Positions 1 to 12,194 of a stretch of 64,000 bases of DNA are shown piece after piece; the stretch's first letter is position 1, and each line of letters starts with the position of its first letter. The DNA is from Ligula intestinalis. Taxonomy: Eukaryota > Platyhelminthes > Cestoda > Diphyllobothriidea > Diphyllobothriidae. The stretch is from assembly GCA_036362985.1 (NCBI GenBank), contig JAYGXS010000003.1, positions 50,516,683 to 50,580,682 of the forward strand, given 5' to 3'. The position numbers and the translations under genes are program-made. The notes beneath the pieces were generated by a model. That model was not told the origin of the DNA. It searched no databases and saw only the letters and a list, made by a program, of their open reading frames with translations.

Positions 1-255
1 AATCAAAATGTGCGCCAGTCAGGAAACTTGAGAGAAATCAATATACTGACCAATCCTGTAAGGACATACAGGCTTTTTCTGTGAAGTTTTCCCGTTTGAT
101 ATTATGAAAAAATCCTTCTTGTACTTTGGGCCAATTATTCGTGTAAATTTTACATCAGGTATAAAACCAGCCTGCATTCCACGCAAAATCCATTTTTGGC
201 CGATTAATTGAAAGAAAAGCTTTTATTTTGCCATCCATTGTAGACCTGTTATAAG

Positions 256-300
256 ATCTCCGTCGCCTCGAAGATATCTTACGCCAGAACCGAGACCCAC
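256..300 (+). CDS. Arg/Ser/Pro-rich 45-nt micro-exon of the modular gene
   Basis: Predicted internal exon. The acceptor is ttataag and the donor GTAAGA. It begins and ends in phase 2, so it adds 15 codons without shifting frame. It reads R-SPSPRRYLTPEPRP-T once the split codons are supplied by neighbours, which resembles an SR-protein linker. The polypyrimidine tract before it is weak. Its assignment to the same gene as the exons downstream rests on matching phase, strand and composition. If joined directly to the exon at 1969, the split codon AC+T gives Thr and the frame stays open. Confidence 0.45.
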
Positions 301-1968
301 GTAAGACGAATTATTGCCATATCTTTCATGGAATACTCTTATAAAATAGCGAAGGTCTAGGTGATATATGCGTGCATAACGATTACGCTCACACATTTTA
401 TAAATTCAAAGTTTGACAACATATCTCGTTGATGAATCACGGCTTTTTGTAACAATAAGCTAATTGTCTGAATTATATGCAAATTGGTAAATGCTATTTC
501 TAGTGTATATGTTCGGTAGTGAGTGGTTTGTTGACAGAATTTTCGGTCAGTTATTTACAGAAGACTTTACTGATGGCTAGAAAATCATATTTGAAGTACG
601 AAGCAAGTAACTGACATCTTTTAGCCAAGAGAACACATAAATTACAATGCAAACCTCAGTTTATTTAAGAATTGGAAAATAGTAAGCCTTCTGCTGAGAC
701 ACCCATATTCAATTTCATTTTGATACACTGTAATAAGAACTGCTGTGGCTAACAGGAAGTCTGTACTTATTCATTTATGAATTAGGGATAGTGCACAACA
801 GTGGTCGAACGCAGAACATGCTTACGAGAAATAAGCTTTAAAATGGGGTAGTTGACGGTTTAAACGATAATATATTTCTAGAGTCTATCCAAACGGAATT
901 TAATAAAAACGCTTTTCTGACCAGCGATCTCACCTTTTGAAAGAATCTATTCGAAAACGCGACCTTGAAAGCATGAAAAATTAAATACAAGCATAGTTTT
1001 ATTGTTTTAACCATAATTCCAAAACAGAATTGATCTGACGTTTACTGAAAGTAGCAGAGGGAATTGCTCGATATGGGAAAATCATATCCAAGGCAATGGT
1101 TTAAACCAAATTTGTAGAACCATGGGTTTTCCCTAAAGCTATGTTGCTTTGTAAATCCTATAGGAATATTATCATTATAACAAGTATATGTAATAGGCCA
1201 TTGCTCAAGTAGCTTTGAAAAAGGCCTTTCGGAATCCGAAAACAATGAGGATTATTTTTTATAGTGGTGTTGTAACTTACCTTACTGTCGCTACTTGACA
1301 CAGCAGTGAGGGCTCGGACTCCTCTGTGGGCCCACAGCTTTCCCTGTTTTCTCCTGGTTAACATACCAGATTTTAAAGTTCAGCTTTGTAGCTGCTATTT
1401 TCGCAGCAACCGATTTGGCATTTCTGTTGGTTTTGATTTTTGGTAATAAGTGCAAACTTTTGTCAATCGGTTATATTGCCAAGACACAACCCAAAAGTCC
1501 AGTTAAAGTCCTGTTTAAACCGGATAATATATGTAAATAAATGCAACTTTAAGGAGTGCCGGGCCGTCTAGACATATTAATCGCGCTATTTCTTTGATGC
1601 TTGTATCATGATTTCACGCCAAGAAACACTTTATTGTTAGGGAATACCAATAAAAGCCCAATATTTATGTATCTACGGTCCTCAGTCAGATGAAATTTTT
1701 GTGTAGGTTGAAATATTCATGTATCCTGAAGGATACTTTTTGTCATGGAAATTCAAGTTAGTGAATTACGGCTTTCCAGGCAGCCATGCACATCAAAATG
1801 ACTTAGAAATCGGTTGATTGCTTGCTAATTCGTTGATTATGAGTCTTCGTAGTGAATAATTAAATATCTAGCCAGAGCAACACGTATTGGATTAACAAAA
1901 GGCTGTTGTTAAATTTTAAACCTCACAGGTCCCCAACAGCCTTACTTTTGTTCCGAACTTTCTTTTAG
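301..1968. other. AT-rich stretch without recognised gene (probable intron)
   Basis: It lies between two phase-2 exons on the plus strand and is read as intron. Short open frames on the minus strand around 1042-1364 have no recognisable motif and AT-rich composition. A 12-nt phase-compatible piece at about 503-514 (after ttctag, before GTAGTG) could be a micro-exon but is too short to support. Confidence 0.4.
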
Positions 1969-2100
1969 TATTGTACGTACTCCCGTCAATACCTGCCAAA
2001 ACTGTTGTTGTTGCAATGGCTGTAAATGTTGCAAACAGAACGATTACAACAACGACGATGACCTCTGTTTCCTTGGCGAAACTTCACTCTACGCAAGCAG
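1969..2100 (+). CDS. Cys-rich exon of the modular gene
   Basis: This is a strong exon by eye: a pyrimidine-rich tract ending in ttcttttag, an open frame of 43 codons, and donor GTAGGT. It starts and ends in phase 2. The product carries a dense cysteine block, NTCQNCCCCNGCKCC, followed by an Asn/Asp-rich stretch (NDYNNDDD). The cysteine spacing matches no zinc-finger or EGF pattern I can name, so metal binding or disulfide packing are both only possibilities. By position and phase it corresponds to the exon at 27900-27998, which is also Cys-rich (RCRCHSGCRC). Confidence 0.6.
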
Positions 2101-3381
2101 GTAGGTCTATGTGCAGATGGCATCACTTGAAATTTCTTGCCTTGTTTTATATTGCTGTTCGTTTTAATACCAATGAATGCTAGAACGGAAGAAATTGTTA
2201 AAATGTTGTTTTAGGCAAATTATGCGCATTTATATATATTAAGTTCCCAAAATCATAAATTTACGTGAAGGTCAAGTCAGAAAAATCAGAAAATATCTGA
2301 ATTTCTGGATTATTTAGAGCAGAATTGATCAAAATTGTTAGCAAGGTCGACACACCTGATTTAGTAACCGTTATTAATACATGCAAATCCGTATAGGCCA
2401 AAGTAAAATTTATATATTAAAACCGAAAAATTAGATCAAGAGCCCACCTCAGAGGCATGAGGTTTTGCATAATATCTTTATCTGCAGCACACTTGTCTTC
2501 CTGAAAATTGGGTGAGCACAAGAAAAGGAGCCGCCAGGATGACAAGGGTTAAGTGAGCATTACGTTTAAAGTTACGTTTTGGGTCGTGATTATGGTAAAC
2601 GTTAGAAGTTGGGTTAGATCTTGAGTTTGGAATTTTGGTAGTGTTAGGTTAGAATAGCTGAAAAGGTACCATGCCTAGAATTTCGCGCAGTGCCAACCGT
2701 ACTATGCGGGATTCCTACGCGATTGTACGCATGTAACTGCCTTTGCGGGCCAGACGTTGTTTGAAGTCGCTTGACGGAAATGTTTAACTACAAAGCGCCT
2801 TGTTTTTATTTCCTTTTTAAACAAGTCCAAGTATATTTCGAATGTTCTCTCCCTACCAAATAAATCATCATATGGCGTTTAAATGTATTTACTGGGAGCT
2901 TTTCATAACTGTTTTATGGAAAACAACTGCGATGCCTAACGAAAACAGCTGAAAATGTTAGAGCTTTTCTCAAGACGCTCCTAATTAGGAAAAATAAAAA
3001 GAGAATAATCAATACAAACAGGACTTATCATTGTTTACCTTAAATCGGAAATATCTATCAAGTTACAACAACATAAAATGCAAGGTCGAAAACTGTCAGA
3101 ATCCGTCTGTCCAAGAAAGTAGAAATAAGACGGTAAAGTAGACGCTTGTCTGAATTCCTGAATGTTGACACTATTTATGTGTTGATCGTTTAAGGAGATG
3201 ACACGATAACATAATGAATGATTTGGTCTTTTCTCTCTTTAAGTAAATGACAAAGACTTTCAATTTTTTACTTTACGCGGAACATCGCGTTATCCTCACA
3301 GCTCGAATTTTTAGGTTTTTTTATAACGGCTGTTCTCCTTATTCTTATTAAAACATTTTGTGCACTTTTTCTTCATTATAG

Positions 3382-3445
3382 ACGCGTGATGGAGTATTTA
3401 ATCAATGCTTTTGGGCGATCCGGTTGTAACTGTGGCGATGCATCT
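3382..3445 (+). CDS. Exon 'VMEYL' of the modular gene (phase 2 to 0)
   Basis: The acceptor is ttcattatag and the donor GTACGC, which is the weakest point of the call. After a split Arg codon it reads RVMEYLINAFGRSGCNC followed by GDAS. RVMEYLINAF aligns with TFVKMLKNKY in the exon at 26602, which has the same phases (2 in, 0 out). The next exon starts in phase 0 as required. Confidence 0.5.
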
Positions 3446-3898
3446 GTACGCAAAACCAGAAAAGATTATCTAAAATTGTTCTTTTTTATTTACCTCTTAC
3501 CCATAACTCCTACCATGGAAAAATGTAACCGGTTTTTCCCTTTAGAGATTTTTTAAAAACAAAGTTTGTATTCAGTCACTCCAGAACAATTAATTTTTCG
3601 TAGCTCAATGTTTGCCTCCTAGATGAAATAATGTTGTCACTGGATTCGACAAAAGTTTCGAAAAGAGCTATTCTATGATCAGGCATTATACGCATCTGAT
3701 TTAAGAGCCCCGTTTTTTAGTGAAATCGGGGAAAAATACTGATTTATACATGAGATTTTTTTGCATGACCGAATTCGATCATAACTCATTTTTAACGAAT
3801 ACTGTCACTTTAATTTTAAAAACTTTAAAATGCAAAAAAGAGGTTTCCTTCACCTTAATCTCCCAGCATTAGCGTTCACATAAGTTTTCTTTTTACAG

Positions 3899-3944
3899 TT
3901 GCAGTATCGGGTGTGTCCGGTGAAAAGGCACGAAGTTGACGAGG
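3899..3944 (+). CDS. Exon 'YRVCPVK' of the modular gene (phase 0 to 1)
   Basis: The acceptor is tttttacag and the donor GTAATT. The 15 codons plus one base read LQYRVCPVKRHEVDEG once the final Gly is completed by the next exon. This aligns closely with TIYRVAPIKSKTDLEEG in the exon at 26740, which has the same phases. The match in sequence, length (46 and 49 nt) and phase is the main evidence that the two exon runs are copies of one ancestral module. Confidence 0.65.
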
Positions 3945-5133
3945 GTAATTTTCCTATGAAAGCGGATTAAAGGAAACGTGTATTCAAAAATGTGCTCAAT
4001 TTACATGGGCTTCTATGCAGTTAGCATATATATTATTATTTATTTCGTATTACATGTAAGCTATCTTGTTTGTGGATAAGCACTTCTAAGTAACAAACGG
4101 ATCAAATATTAAAATGAAAAGACATTTATGTGTGCAAAACTTTTGTGCTACATATAAAAACGTTAACATGTTTAATTTCTGTATAATTGTTCAAGATAGA
4201 ATATTAAGTACTGCTATTATATTCGCATAGTAGGAAAATAAATGTTCTTCGTATGAAAATTAAGGAAATGTCAGCATTAAGTTTTACTGCAAACAGTTTT
4301 TGACCTTGGAGTAGATCAGTATATTCAATGTCCATAGACACAAAAATGAAATCCGATGTAAATATGTCAACCAAAGTTCTTCAGTCCCGTTCAAAAATTA
4401 ATTACTAAGTAAATTAAAAATATGGATACCTAGCATGATGCACACGGAATACTACGGAACCGACAATGAACGAGATAGCTGCCAGCTGTGTTCCACAGCA
4501 AAAAAATACCGAGTAATCAGTTATCTGGGCTTTAAGCCAATACCTGTGCAGCAATACGGTAATTAATAACGTAAGCTTAGTTGTTATGTACTAATATTTT
4601 CTTAAGTTAGATTTGGAAACCCCCATTCTCACAAAGAAATAATAATTTATATCTTAAAGGGGCAAGTTACGGTTGAAAAAGGCCTTATGCCGCATGCTTT
4701 CGTTTTTGGGTGCGAACTCGGTAAAAGGGATTCTAAATCAATGCAAAATACCGTCTCTTTTTATATTTTCATCCAGAATTTACCATTTAGGAAGACTTTT
4801 AGTATAAGTAGCTTTCAAGCTAATACCTATCGAAATGCTAAAATACTCCAGGCTTATTTGCCAGGTCTATAAAGGTACCAGTTCTTAGGTTATAAATATT
4901 AGATGAATGAGAAGAATTGCTGACACAAGCTTGATTATTCGAATGATATTGCTCTTCCACTGTTTGATTCCTTTTACTTGGATCGCCTCCACAACTCGCG
5001 TTTTGGTAGTCTTAACCAGCAAGGTTTTCCCATGTGAACCAGCACCAGCCTGTCGTTTAATAACCAAACAGACTGAAGGGCACCAAATCTCTTTGCAAGA
5101 TGATTTGAAAGTTCAGTATTTCAATACTTTTAG

Positions 5134-5232
5134 GTGACATCGTGCTACAAACCTGCAGAGGAATGTATTTAAAAGTTCTGCCTCCGGACTGCTGCACCAA
5201 CGGATGTCAGTACTACCTTTGCACGATTAATG
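5134..5232 (+). CDS. Core exon 'LKVL' of the modular gene (phase 1 to 1)
   Basis: The acceptor is atacttttag and the donor GTAGGC; 99 nt. It starts by completing a Gly, then reads DIVLQTCRGMYLKVLPPD and continues with a Cys-containing segment (CCTNGCQYYLC). The GDxxxxT and LKVLxP positions match the exon at 26897 (DLIIET, FLKVLGP). Function is unknown; I do not recognise the fold. Confidence 0.65.
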
Positions 5233-5304
5233 GTAGGCAAGATGATAATTTTATATTTTAGAAAAATGCATAAACATATTAAATACCATTTATTCTAACT
5301 TCAG

Positions 5305-5371
5305 AGACCAAAGAGCCTGAACCAGAGCCCTGCTGCCTCGCACGCGATGACGATTCATCTGATTCATCCTC
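5305..5371 (+). CDS. Acidic/Ser exon of the modular gene (phase 1 to 2)
   Basis: The acceptor is taacttcag and the donor GTGAGA; 67 nt. It reads ETKEPEPEPCCLARDDDSS and ends in further Asp and Ser residues. It corresponds in phase and place to the exon at 27090, which also ends in a serine run. Such acidic serine tracts are often casein kinase 2 targets; that is general knowledge, not shown here. Confidence 0.6.
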
Positions 5372-5476
5372 GTGAGAAATACGTCACAGTTTTATTGAAT
5401 TTTATCCTTTATTTGCAGAGCGTCACCTTTTTGCTGAAACTTAAATGGTAAAATCATCTTTTTGCTCTCTTGTTAG

Positions 5477-5548
5477 GTCCTCCGATGATGAAGAGATATA
5501 TTTGGCTTGTAAAGTTCAAAAACCTCGTCTCAGCATGGCACCGAAGAG
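5477..5548 (+). CDS. Ser/Asp then basic exon of the modular gene (phase 2 to 2)
   Basis: The acceptor is cttgttag and the donor GTGAAA; 72 nt. The split codon TC+G gives Ser, then SSDDEEIYLACKVQKPRL followed by SMAPK. The serine/acidic start mirrors SESDSEPSS in the exon at 27900. An alternative donor (GTAAAG, 17 codons earlier in the frame) would shorten it and change the phase, so the longer form is preferred. Confidence 0.55.
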
Positions 5549-6060
5549 GTGAAAACCAAAGACGTTTTCAATTTAATTTACTCATTGATAACAAAACTCA
5601 CTCGATCATCCTCATTTTACTTTATGATTTTTCGAATCAAACTGATACTGGACCCAAGCTTTTACAAAAATGTACCCCGCTAGAGGCTTTATAGTTTATC
5701 ACGTTTTGTAGACTTTCAAAAAAGGCTACTCGCAATCCGTGAAAACGGATCAATGTGTACTAGGCATATAGGATTATTAAAAGGTTGGTTTCAGCAAAAT
5801 ATGTCAGTAAATACAGCGAAAGAGTGGGTTTCTCACGCTCTGATAATTTATGATAAAATTATAAGACCATGCAAGGTAAGAACCATGCACATTGTTATAT
5901 TTCCATGAAAACTTGCATACAACCAAACAGTATTATGGAAGTCATGTCAAATGGGGGGCTTTTTATTCACAATATAATCCCACCAACTTCCGAACATAAG
6001 AGTATTTGCCGATAGAGGAGAATATCTGAGTTCCAGGAAGCAGTTCAGAAGAAGAAGAAG

Positions 6061-6237
6061 CAATCACTGGAACAAGAGTTTTATTATCCTGATGTTTCGG
6101 ATTCCGTCGGAAATCCTTAGTCATAGGTCATCATCAACAAGTCAAAGACATGCGCAGACTTGTTCACGATTACCTATGACTATGGATTCCCGACGGAATC
6201 CGAAACATCAGGACAATAAAACTCTTCTTCCAATGAT
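6061..6237. repeat. Near-perfect palindrome, Penelope-like LTR type
   Basis: The left arm from 6061 and the right arm ending at 6237 are inverted copies of about 80 bp, separated by a loop of roughly 13 nt at 6144-6156. Both arms contain the motif TTATTxTCCTGATGTTTCGG in opposite orientation. A related motif (TTATTGTCCTGAGCTTTCGG) lies in the inverted arms of the Penelope-like remnant at 19018-19903, so this is probably a head-to-head pair of the same type of LTR-like repeat. Confidence 0.7.
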
Positions 6238-6608
6238 CATTTTTTCTTCTTATGGTAGTATTTGTTATGAAATTCAACGATTATTTAACTTTGTTATATT
6301 ACCTCAAACTTCAGTTTGGAAACGATATATCTACAATCTTTCATAAACAAATGTAGTAGCGCTTCAGGATGCATAACCCGACGATCTACAAAACAAGAAC
6401 ACACTAACAGGTATTTGCATCCCTCGAACACTTGCCATTCCCCCGTTTATTAAATTGATCTGTCGTCGAAGGTATTGTAAATTGTGAACATTTTGCCATA
6501 TTTTTGTGTCACTTTTTATGATCTTCTGCAAGAGATCACGCTAAATATTAATTTAAGTATGTAATCTTAAATATATTGCGAGTTAAATGTCCTTTAAATA
6601 TATTTTAG

Positions 6609-6629
6609 ATCTCGTTCACGAAGGCGCAG
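6609..6629 (+). CDS. 21-nt Arg/Ser micro-exon of the modular gene
   Basis: The acceptor is tattttag and the donor GTAAGT, which is close to ideal. It is only 21 nt, phase 2 in and out, and adds seven residues giving RSRSRRRR with the upstream split codon. The frame from the exon at 5477 runs straight through. Cassettes of this size that keep frame are typical of flatworm micro-exon genes, though I see no sequence relation to published families. Confidence 0.6.
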
Positions 6630-7559
6630 GTAAGTTCTAAAACTTGCTTTCGCTTAAATGACTTTTAACTATTGATTTTAATAATATGAGTCGAGGTTTT
6701 TTGTTCATTTATATTCTTTAATATAAGAATCCTCCATTTTAACCATGCTGTTGGTATCCGTGTCACGATTGTGGATATGATTTTGTAGGCAGAATTCGAG
6801 ATAAGACAGTCAAAGAGATTAATATATTTGAGATCTTTTTTACATCGCTACTATGCAGAGTGGTTGTGACAAAATCAAGCTGGCATTAGTACTTAAAACT
6901 GTTTTATACTTCTTGAGAACGTTGTGATTTTGCGTTCTTTTGAGAGTGTGCTGAGGCCATTGCGCAAAACACTTTGTTTCAACAAAAACTTTCATTAAAA
7001 ATAAAACTGTCTTTTTAATATTTAATCAGAGACTTTATGGCAAATCGGCCTAACAAATCACATGAACTTTTGCTTACGGCTTTCAGTGAACTCATTTTAT
7101 AGGCGATCAACACCCTTATAATTAGGCTGCAACATTTTTTAGTCTTAGATATAAGCAAAAGTTTCTATGTCCTTAAAAGAGAGAACCCCGCTTTGGGCTA
7201 CTATCCTTATCCAGCAAATGCCATGCTTTTAGCGTCTGAACATTAAAAACTCTTCAAACACGATATTATTAATTGACCTTTTTATGTCCGCCTAATTCAA
7301 TGCGATACCTATAGATCCAAGAGTTTTGCATATAAGAAAAATAACACAGAGATGTGCAATTCGTCTTGAAGTAATCTAATAAATATAGAACCAACTGTTC
7401 ACTACACTGCCGTTATAAAATCTAACACCACACGTACGCTTTAAAACAAAGTAAACTGCGAGAGCATTGAGGTAGCTTACCCAAAAAATTGGTGCATATT
7501 TCCCCGAAGTCTGTAAATCATTCATATAAAAACTAACTCACGTTTATCCATTAAGCATA

Positions 7560-7600
7560 ACTATATATATAATATACTATATTTAAAATATATATAATCG
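7560..7600. repeat. AT dinucleotide-rich microsatellite
   Basis: Short run of TA/TTA units within an intron-like AT-rich region. No gene is seen between 6630 and 8334; only short open frames without motifs are present. Confidence 0.5.
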
Positions 7601-8334
7601 TTACCTTTAGAAAACTGAACATTATCTTAATTAAACATAATTTCGAAAGTGACATACTGCTAAATATTTGCCAAAACCACTACTCATTAATTTATAAATT
7701 ACATTTAAGCCCACTTATAATGTACTAAACTTTTACTTGATATTAAATTTTTCTTTTGTTATCTACTGTTGCCATAATCCCTTAAATCTTATCTCTAGCT
7801 TTAAGTAAAAAACAGCATTTAATTTCGAATATGCATGTTATTGCTGAAAGGAAGAAGTACAAACTCTTTTAAATAAATTAACTGCAAAGTTCCTTTCAAT
7901 TAAACAGGTCTCGATCACGTTGCTTAAGAGTACGAACCCCAAGCAGAATGCGCCTTGTAAGGAATTCTTCCTTCTTTGCTGTGCTTTTGCTTTCATAGAT
8001 TGCCAGACGCTACAATAAGGCTTATCACAAATTAATAAGTTTCGAAATCCTATGTTTATCTCTCGCATACCTTATTTACCTAATTTATTGAAGGATTGCT
8101 ATATGATATTTTAGGTATGCATAGTTGATTATACTTAACTAGTTTCCCGTGTAAAACCTTGAATATGCTGCCAATTTTAGTGCCTGGCAACCTTAATTTT
8201 AACCAACTCAAATCCATGCAAACTTTCTGCTACATATGACTGCGTAATAGCCTGCTGCTTATTACATCAGATGTTTTCATAATTTAACTGCAGCTTCTTA
8301 TCCTAAAAAACTTCCATTATTCATTATATTTTAG

Positions 8335-8367
8335 GTGTTCGATCAGGATTGCTGCTAGGTCGCCGAC
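8335..8367 (+). CDS. Possible 33-nt micro-exon of the modular gene
   Basis: The acceptor tatattttag is good and the donor GTAGCA weak. Phase 2 in and out, 33 nt, reading CSIRIAARSP with split codons on either side. It would fit the chain of symmetric Arg/Ser exons, but the residues are not strongly diagnostic and another frame is also open. Confidence 0.3.
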
Positions 8368-10417
8368 GTAGCAAAAATGTTAACCATGTGAACTAGTTTC
8401 TGCTAAAGATCTTTAAAGTCTTCTACCTTCTATTTGAGAATAAATTTTAAAACTACTTCCCAAAATTTTGAGTGCATATCTTTCAACAGTCAATAGCTTT
8501 GGTAATCGAAGTTCCAAAACCCTTCTAATGATGTCTTTAGCAGCCATCTGATTGAAAAAAGTTCGAGAAAGTCGAATTTTCGTTAAGTCATACAATAAGC
8601 TGTCAAATTCAAAACAAGAAAAACTATTTTCATTACAAAAGCCATTGTAGAGCCATCTTCATAAAGTATATGGCTTACAAACCTACTCCACGGACGAGAA
8701 TAAATAGCATTTATAAGGCTAAGAAATCAACCTTTCCCTTTTCCTCTGAATCACTTTTTAGATATTTCTCAATTGAAAGCATTTATATCGATATTTCTCA
8801 TAAAAAATGTGTAAAGATAATTCTTGAACAAGGCCATGACAGTTCTATGTTGGTATATAATTGTGAAAATAGGATTATGTAGGTCCCTCCTCAAATTGTT
8901 GATCGCCTCTCATGTGGGTCTATAGTTCGCTATATATTAACTAGAACTTGGGATTCATGAACCTTTGCTAAATCTAGGAGTTTTAAGATGAAAATTGTTT
9001 AAAAGAGTGCGTAAATCTGGCTATAAGCATGTATCTAGTCCTGATATTAGCATTAGAAGTTGAGCAGACATAGGTAGGCTCTATGTTCACTCGTCCTATC
9101 TATTTATCTGTATGAAAGACCCAATTTTGGTATATATTTTCAGTTACCATATTTTAGAAACTAGGTTAATTTTAATCCTTCATTGAAGGCTTATATAGAG
9201 CAAATGTTCTTTGAACTTGAGTGCAGGCCTAAGTGCTGTTTTGGCTCGATTAACTCGATAGAAGGCAAAGAGCCAGTTCTTGTGACAAGGGCCTTAGTCA
9301 GGACAACACAAACAGCGGATCTTCCAGCTTTTCCACGCCAGCGTTTTGCTCCTTCTGCGGCAATCCTGGCTTTTGGCCTGCACGCTGACCAATAGTTAGC
9401 CACACTGCATAAGCAATCGTCAAGTATGCACACCGATCGATAGTATTCCAAAGGGTGTTAGTGGTCGTCACGTGTGCACGGTGATTGACTGTTACTCACA
9501 CTGTGTGAGCGGTCGTTAGCGCACGCTGTTTGTCTGCACGCGCCTCTGTGCTGCCGCTCGTGCCCCCATAAAATGACCTTTGCATACAATTATTTATACG
9601 GCCACAAAGGCTGCATATGTTTTCAAAAATTTGAGCGCAACAGATTTCCTGAATGCGAAAGCGATCCACAAGCAGAGTCAACATAAAGGCTTCACGACAT
9701 CCAAGGAGTTAGTGTTTGATGGTTGACTCCAGTTTCATCTCTTCCTATCTGAGGAGTTGCATTATTTTGGACGAGCTTACACCAACTGCCAATAGAGGAG
9801 AATATACACCAACTATTTCAATAAATCCTCCTTCCCCATAGTTGTGAAATCTAAAAACCTACGAATAATATTCTTCTTTTGAGGGTTATGCAATACAATT
9901 TGGTTCAAAAATCAAATGCTTTCTTTGTAACCCGTCTAAGACGTGATCCTTCAATCAAACCTATCTTAATGTTAAATGATGCATCTTCACGACCAAACGA
10001 CGCGTGCAGACAGAGGTAATTGAAATAATCAACTCCTGATGTCTTTTTTTCATTCAGTTATTCATTGAGTGGCGGGGGACAGCAGTCCCCAACCTGTTAA
10101 AAGTTAGGACTATTGGTTGCATTAAGTCTGGGCTCTGTCGGACACTTTAAAGGAAATACTTTTAAACGTCGGTTTAAAAAAGAATCGTATGCACTGCACG
10201 TTAAACGTTATCCTTTGCGATATCGAAGAAACCATGTCGTTAGACGCTAGTATCAATGCTTGATGTTAAATATAAGGCAGTTTTTCTTGCGTTCCGAACA
10301 ATGGATCAGTATTTTTTAATTTTTTTGTAGAATACAACTACACATTAAAACACATGCGAGATCATTGAACGTTCATCAATGGGTATCAATATCTCTCGAG
10401 CTAGACCGGCAAGATAA

Positions 10418-10700
10418 CGAGCTCATAGCTCAATAATAAGGGCGTCAGACTCTGATCAAAAGGTCGCGAGTTTGAGGCTGAGTTGATACACCACTTGGGT
10501 ATGGACCTGAATAAATGACGACGGCTTACAAGCCAGAAGTGATCCGTACAGTCTCCGTTGTCTTTGCCGGCAATGCTGTCTGTCTAAAATACTATTAGCT
10601 GTACGGCTGCAGGAGGGGCTTGAGAATGAGCCTCAACGCAAAGCGTGACGAGTGAGTTCTGTTGGCGACAGGTGAACCTGCATCGACGACACCACAACAT
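10418..10700 (+). repeat. tRNA-derived SINE (family 1)
   Basis: A tRNA-like head has an A-box-like TAGCTCAATAATAAGGG at about 10434 and a B-box-like GCGAGTTTGAGG at about 10468. The body contains GACGACGGCTTACAAGCC and GTCTCCGTTGTCTTTGCCGG. The body recurs at 12200, 16990, 17290, 20880 and 21090 in both orientations, which defines a repeat family. The segment 9700-10400 upstream holds no recognised gene. Confidence 0.6.
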
Positions 10701-11999
10701 CAGTAAAAATCCAAAGTGAAAACAACAAGACACGGAGTACTTAATAAAAGTTAATTTGTGCCTTTTGGCTGTAATGTCTCTGACTTTTTCGATTTATAGT
10801 GGTATGAGCAAGAATCATCAGACTCTGGACTGCGTTCAATACTTCCTGTAGGCTTTGATCTTTCCTAATGTTTTGTCCTTTTGAAGTGTTTGGCCCAGAC
10901 AGAGACATAGTTGGTGTTTTGGCTTTGCATCTCTTGACATTTTATGACATCAGACACAGGTGCGTACGGAAAAAAGAGGCAGCAAAACTCTGCCATCAGT
11001 AAAAACCACTTGACGCACAATTCACTCTTTCTGCTGGGACACATGATGAACCACATCGCGATCGCCGGCCAACCTTTCTCATGCATGCCAAAAGAGAACC
11101 AGCGTTATACCCCTGGCTTTCAGGAGAGATAAGATACGGAAAAAGATTAAACGGAAGTTGCAATCTGTTAGGTGAATGGTTTTAATTAAGCTAAATTTAT
11201 ACCAAGCGTCAATAGAAGGAATATTTTTTGCTACGTTGACGAAGACTGCCTTAACTACGCATAGCTAACACGAACACAAATTCAAATCTAACTGACGTTT
11301 AAGCACGCCTTCAAATCATCTTTAAAGGTGGAATAGCATTCTGCACTCTGTCACTTCCACATAGATCTGAAATGGATTTGAATAGAGACCACCGAATTGC
11401 CAATGTGCCTGGCAGAATTTCACCCTCCACAGTCAGCTATCCTAATTTGACAGTCCAAAATTGATAGAGTTACCCATTTGTAGTTATTCCCTCCTGAGAA
11501 TGAATAAAAGTAGAGTTATAACAGTAAAACCCATGTTTTTGCTAGATGAACCGAAGCAAATTCTATGGATCAGCAGCCATAAACTCTTCAATTATTTTGA
11601 AAGTAAGGAGCAAAATGTGAAGTTCAGGGAATAAAAATGATTTGTAAGAACATTTTCGGCTCACTCCTCAGTACCCAACACATCATCTGTACACGTACTG
11701 ACTGGTCTCAGCCTACCTGCATTGAAAATGCCCACTGGCAAAAACACCTCTGCTGCTGTCCATTAGGTCAGATAATTGTATGATGCTACAAAAAAGGTTA
11801 AGTTCAAGCCGTAAATGGTAAATTGGATGTGGAACAGTAAAGTCTTTTGCTGTCCATCAGAAATGTTCAACCACAGACTTTGTTAAACGCGGAGAATTAT
11901 CTGAGTGTGGTAAATGTTGCTCATAATGTTTCTAGATTTACGTCTGTAAGGTTTCCCGAAAAGCCACACCACAGTTTACTTTAATAGAAAATAACACAT

Positions 12000-12150
12000 C
12001 TGTAAAATTAAATAAATCTAATAAAAATAAATAACAAACTTAAACTTAACTGAATAAAGACGAAAATAAAGCTAAAATAAACTAACCAAACTAAAACATA
12101 AACTGAACGTTGAACTAATAAACTAAACTGAATGGTAAAGTACAACGAAA
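12000..12150. repeat. Low-complexity A-rich AAACTAAA/AATAAA repeat
   Basis: Degenerate short-period repeat of ATAAACTAA-type units. It lies at the 3' side of the minus-strand SINE that follows and may be its expanded tail. No gene is seen between 10700 and 12190. Confidence 0.5.
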
Positions 12151-12194
12151 TAAGTAGTTAATTATAGAAGCAGATAGGCGTATACCGATCAGTT

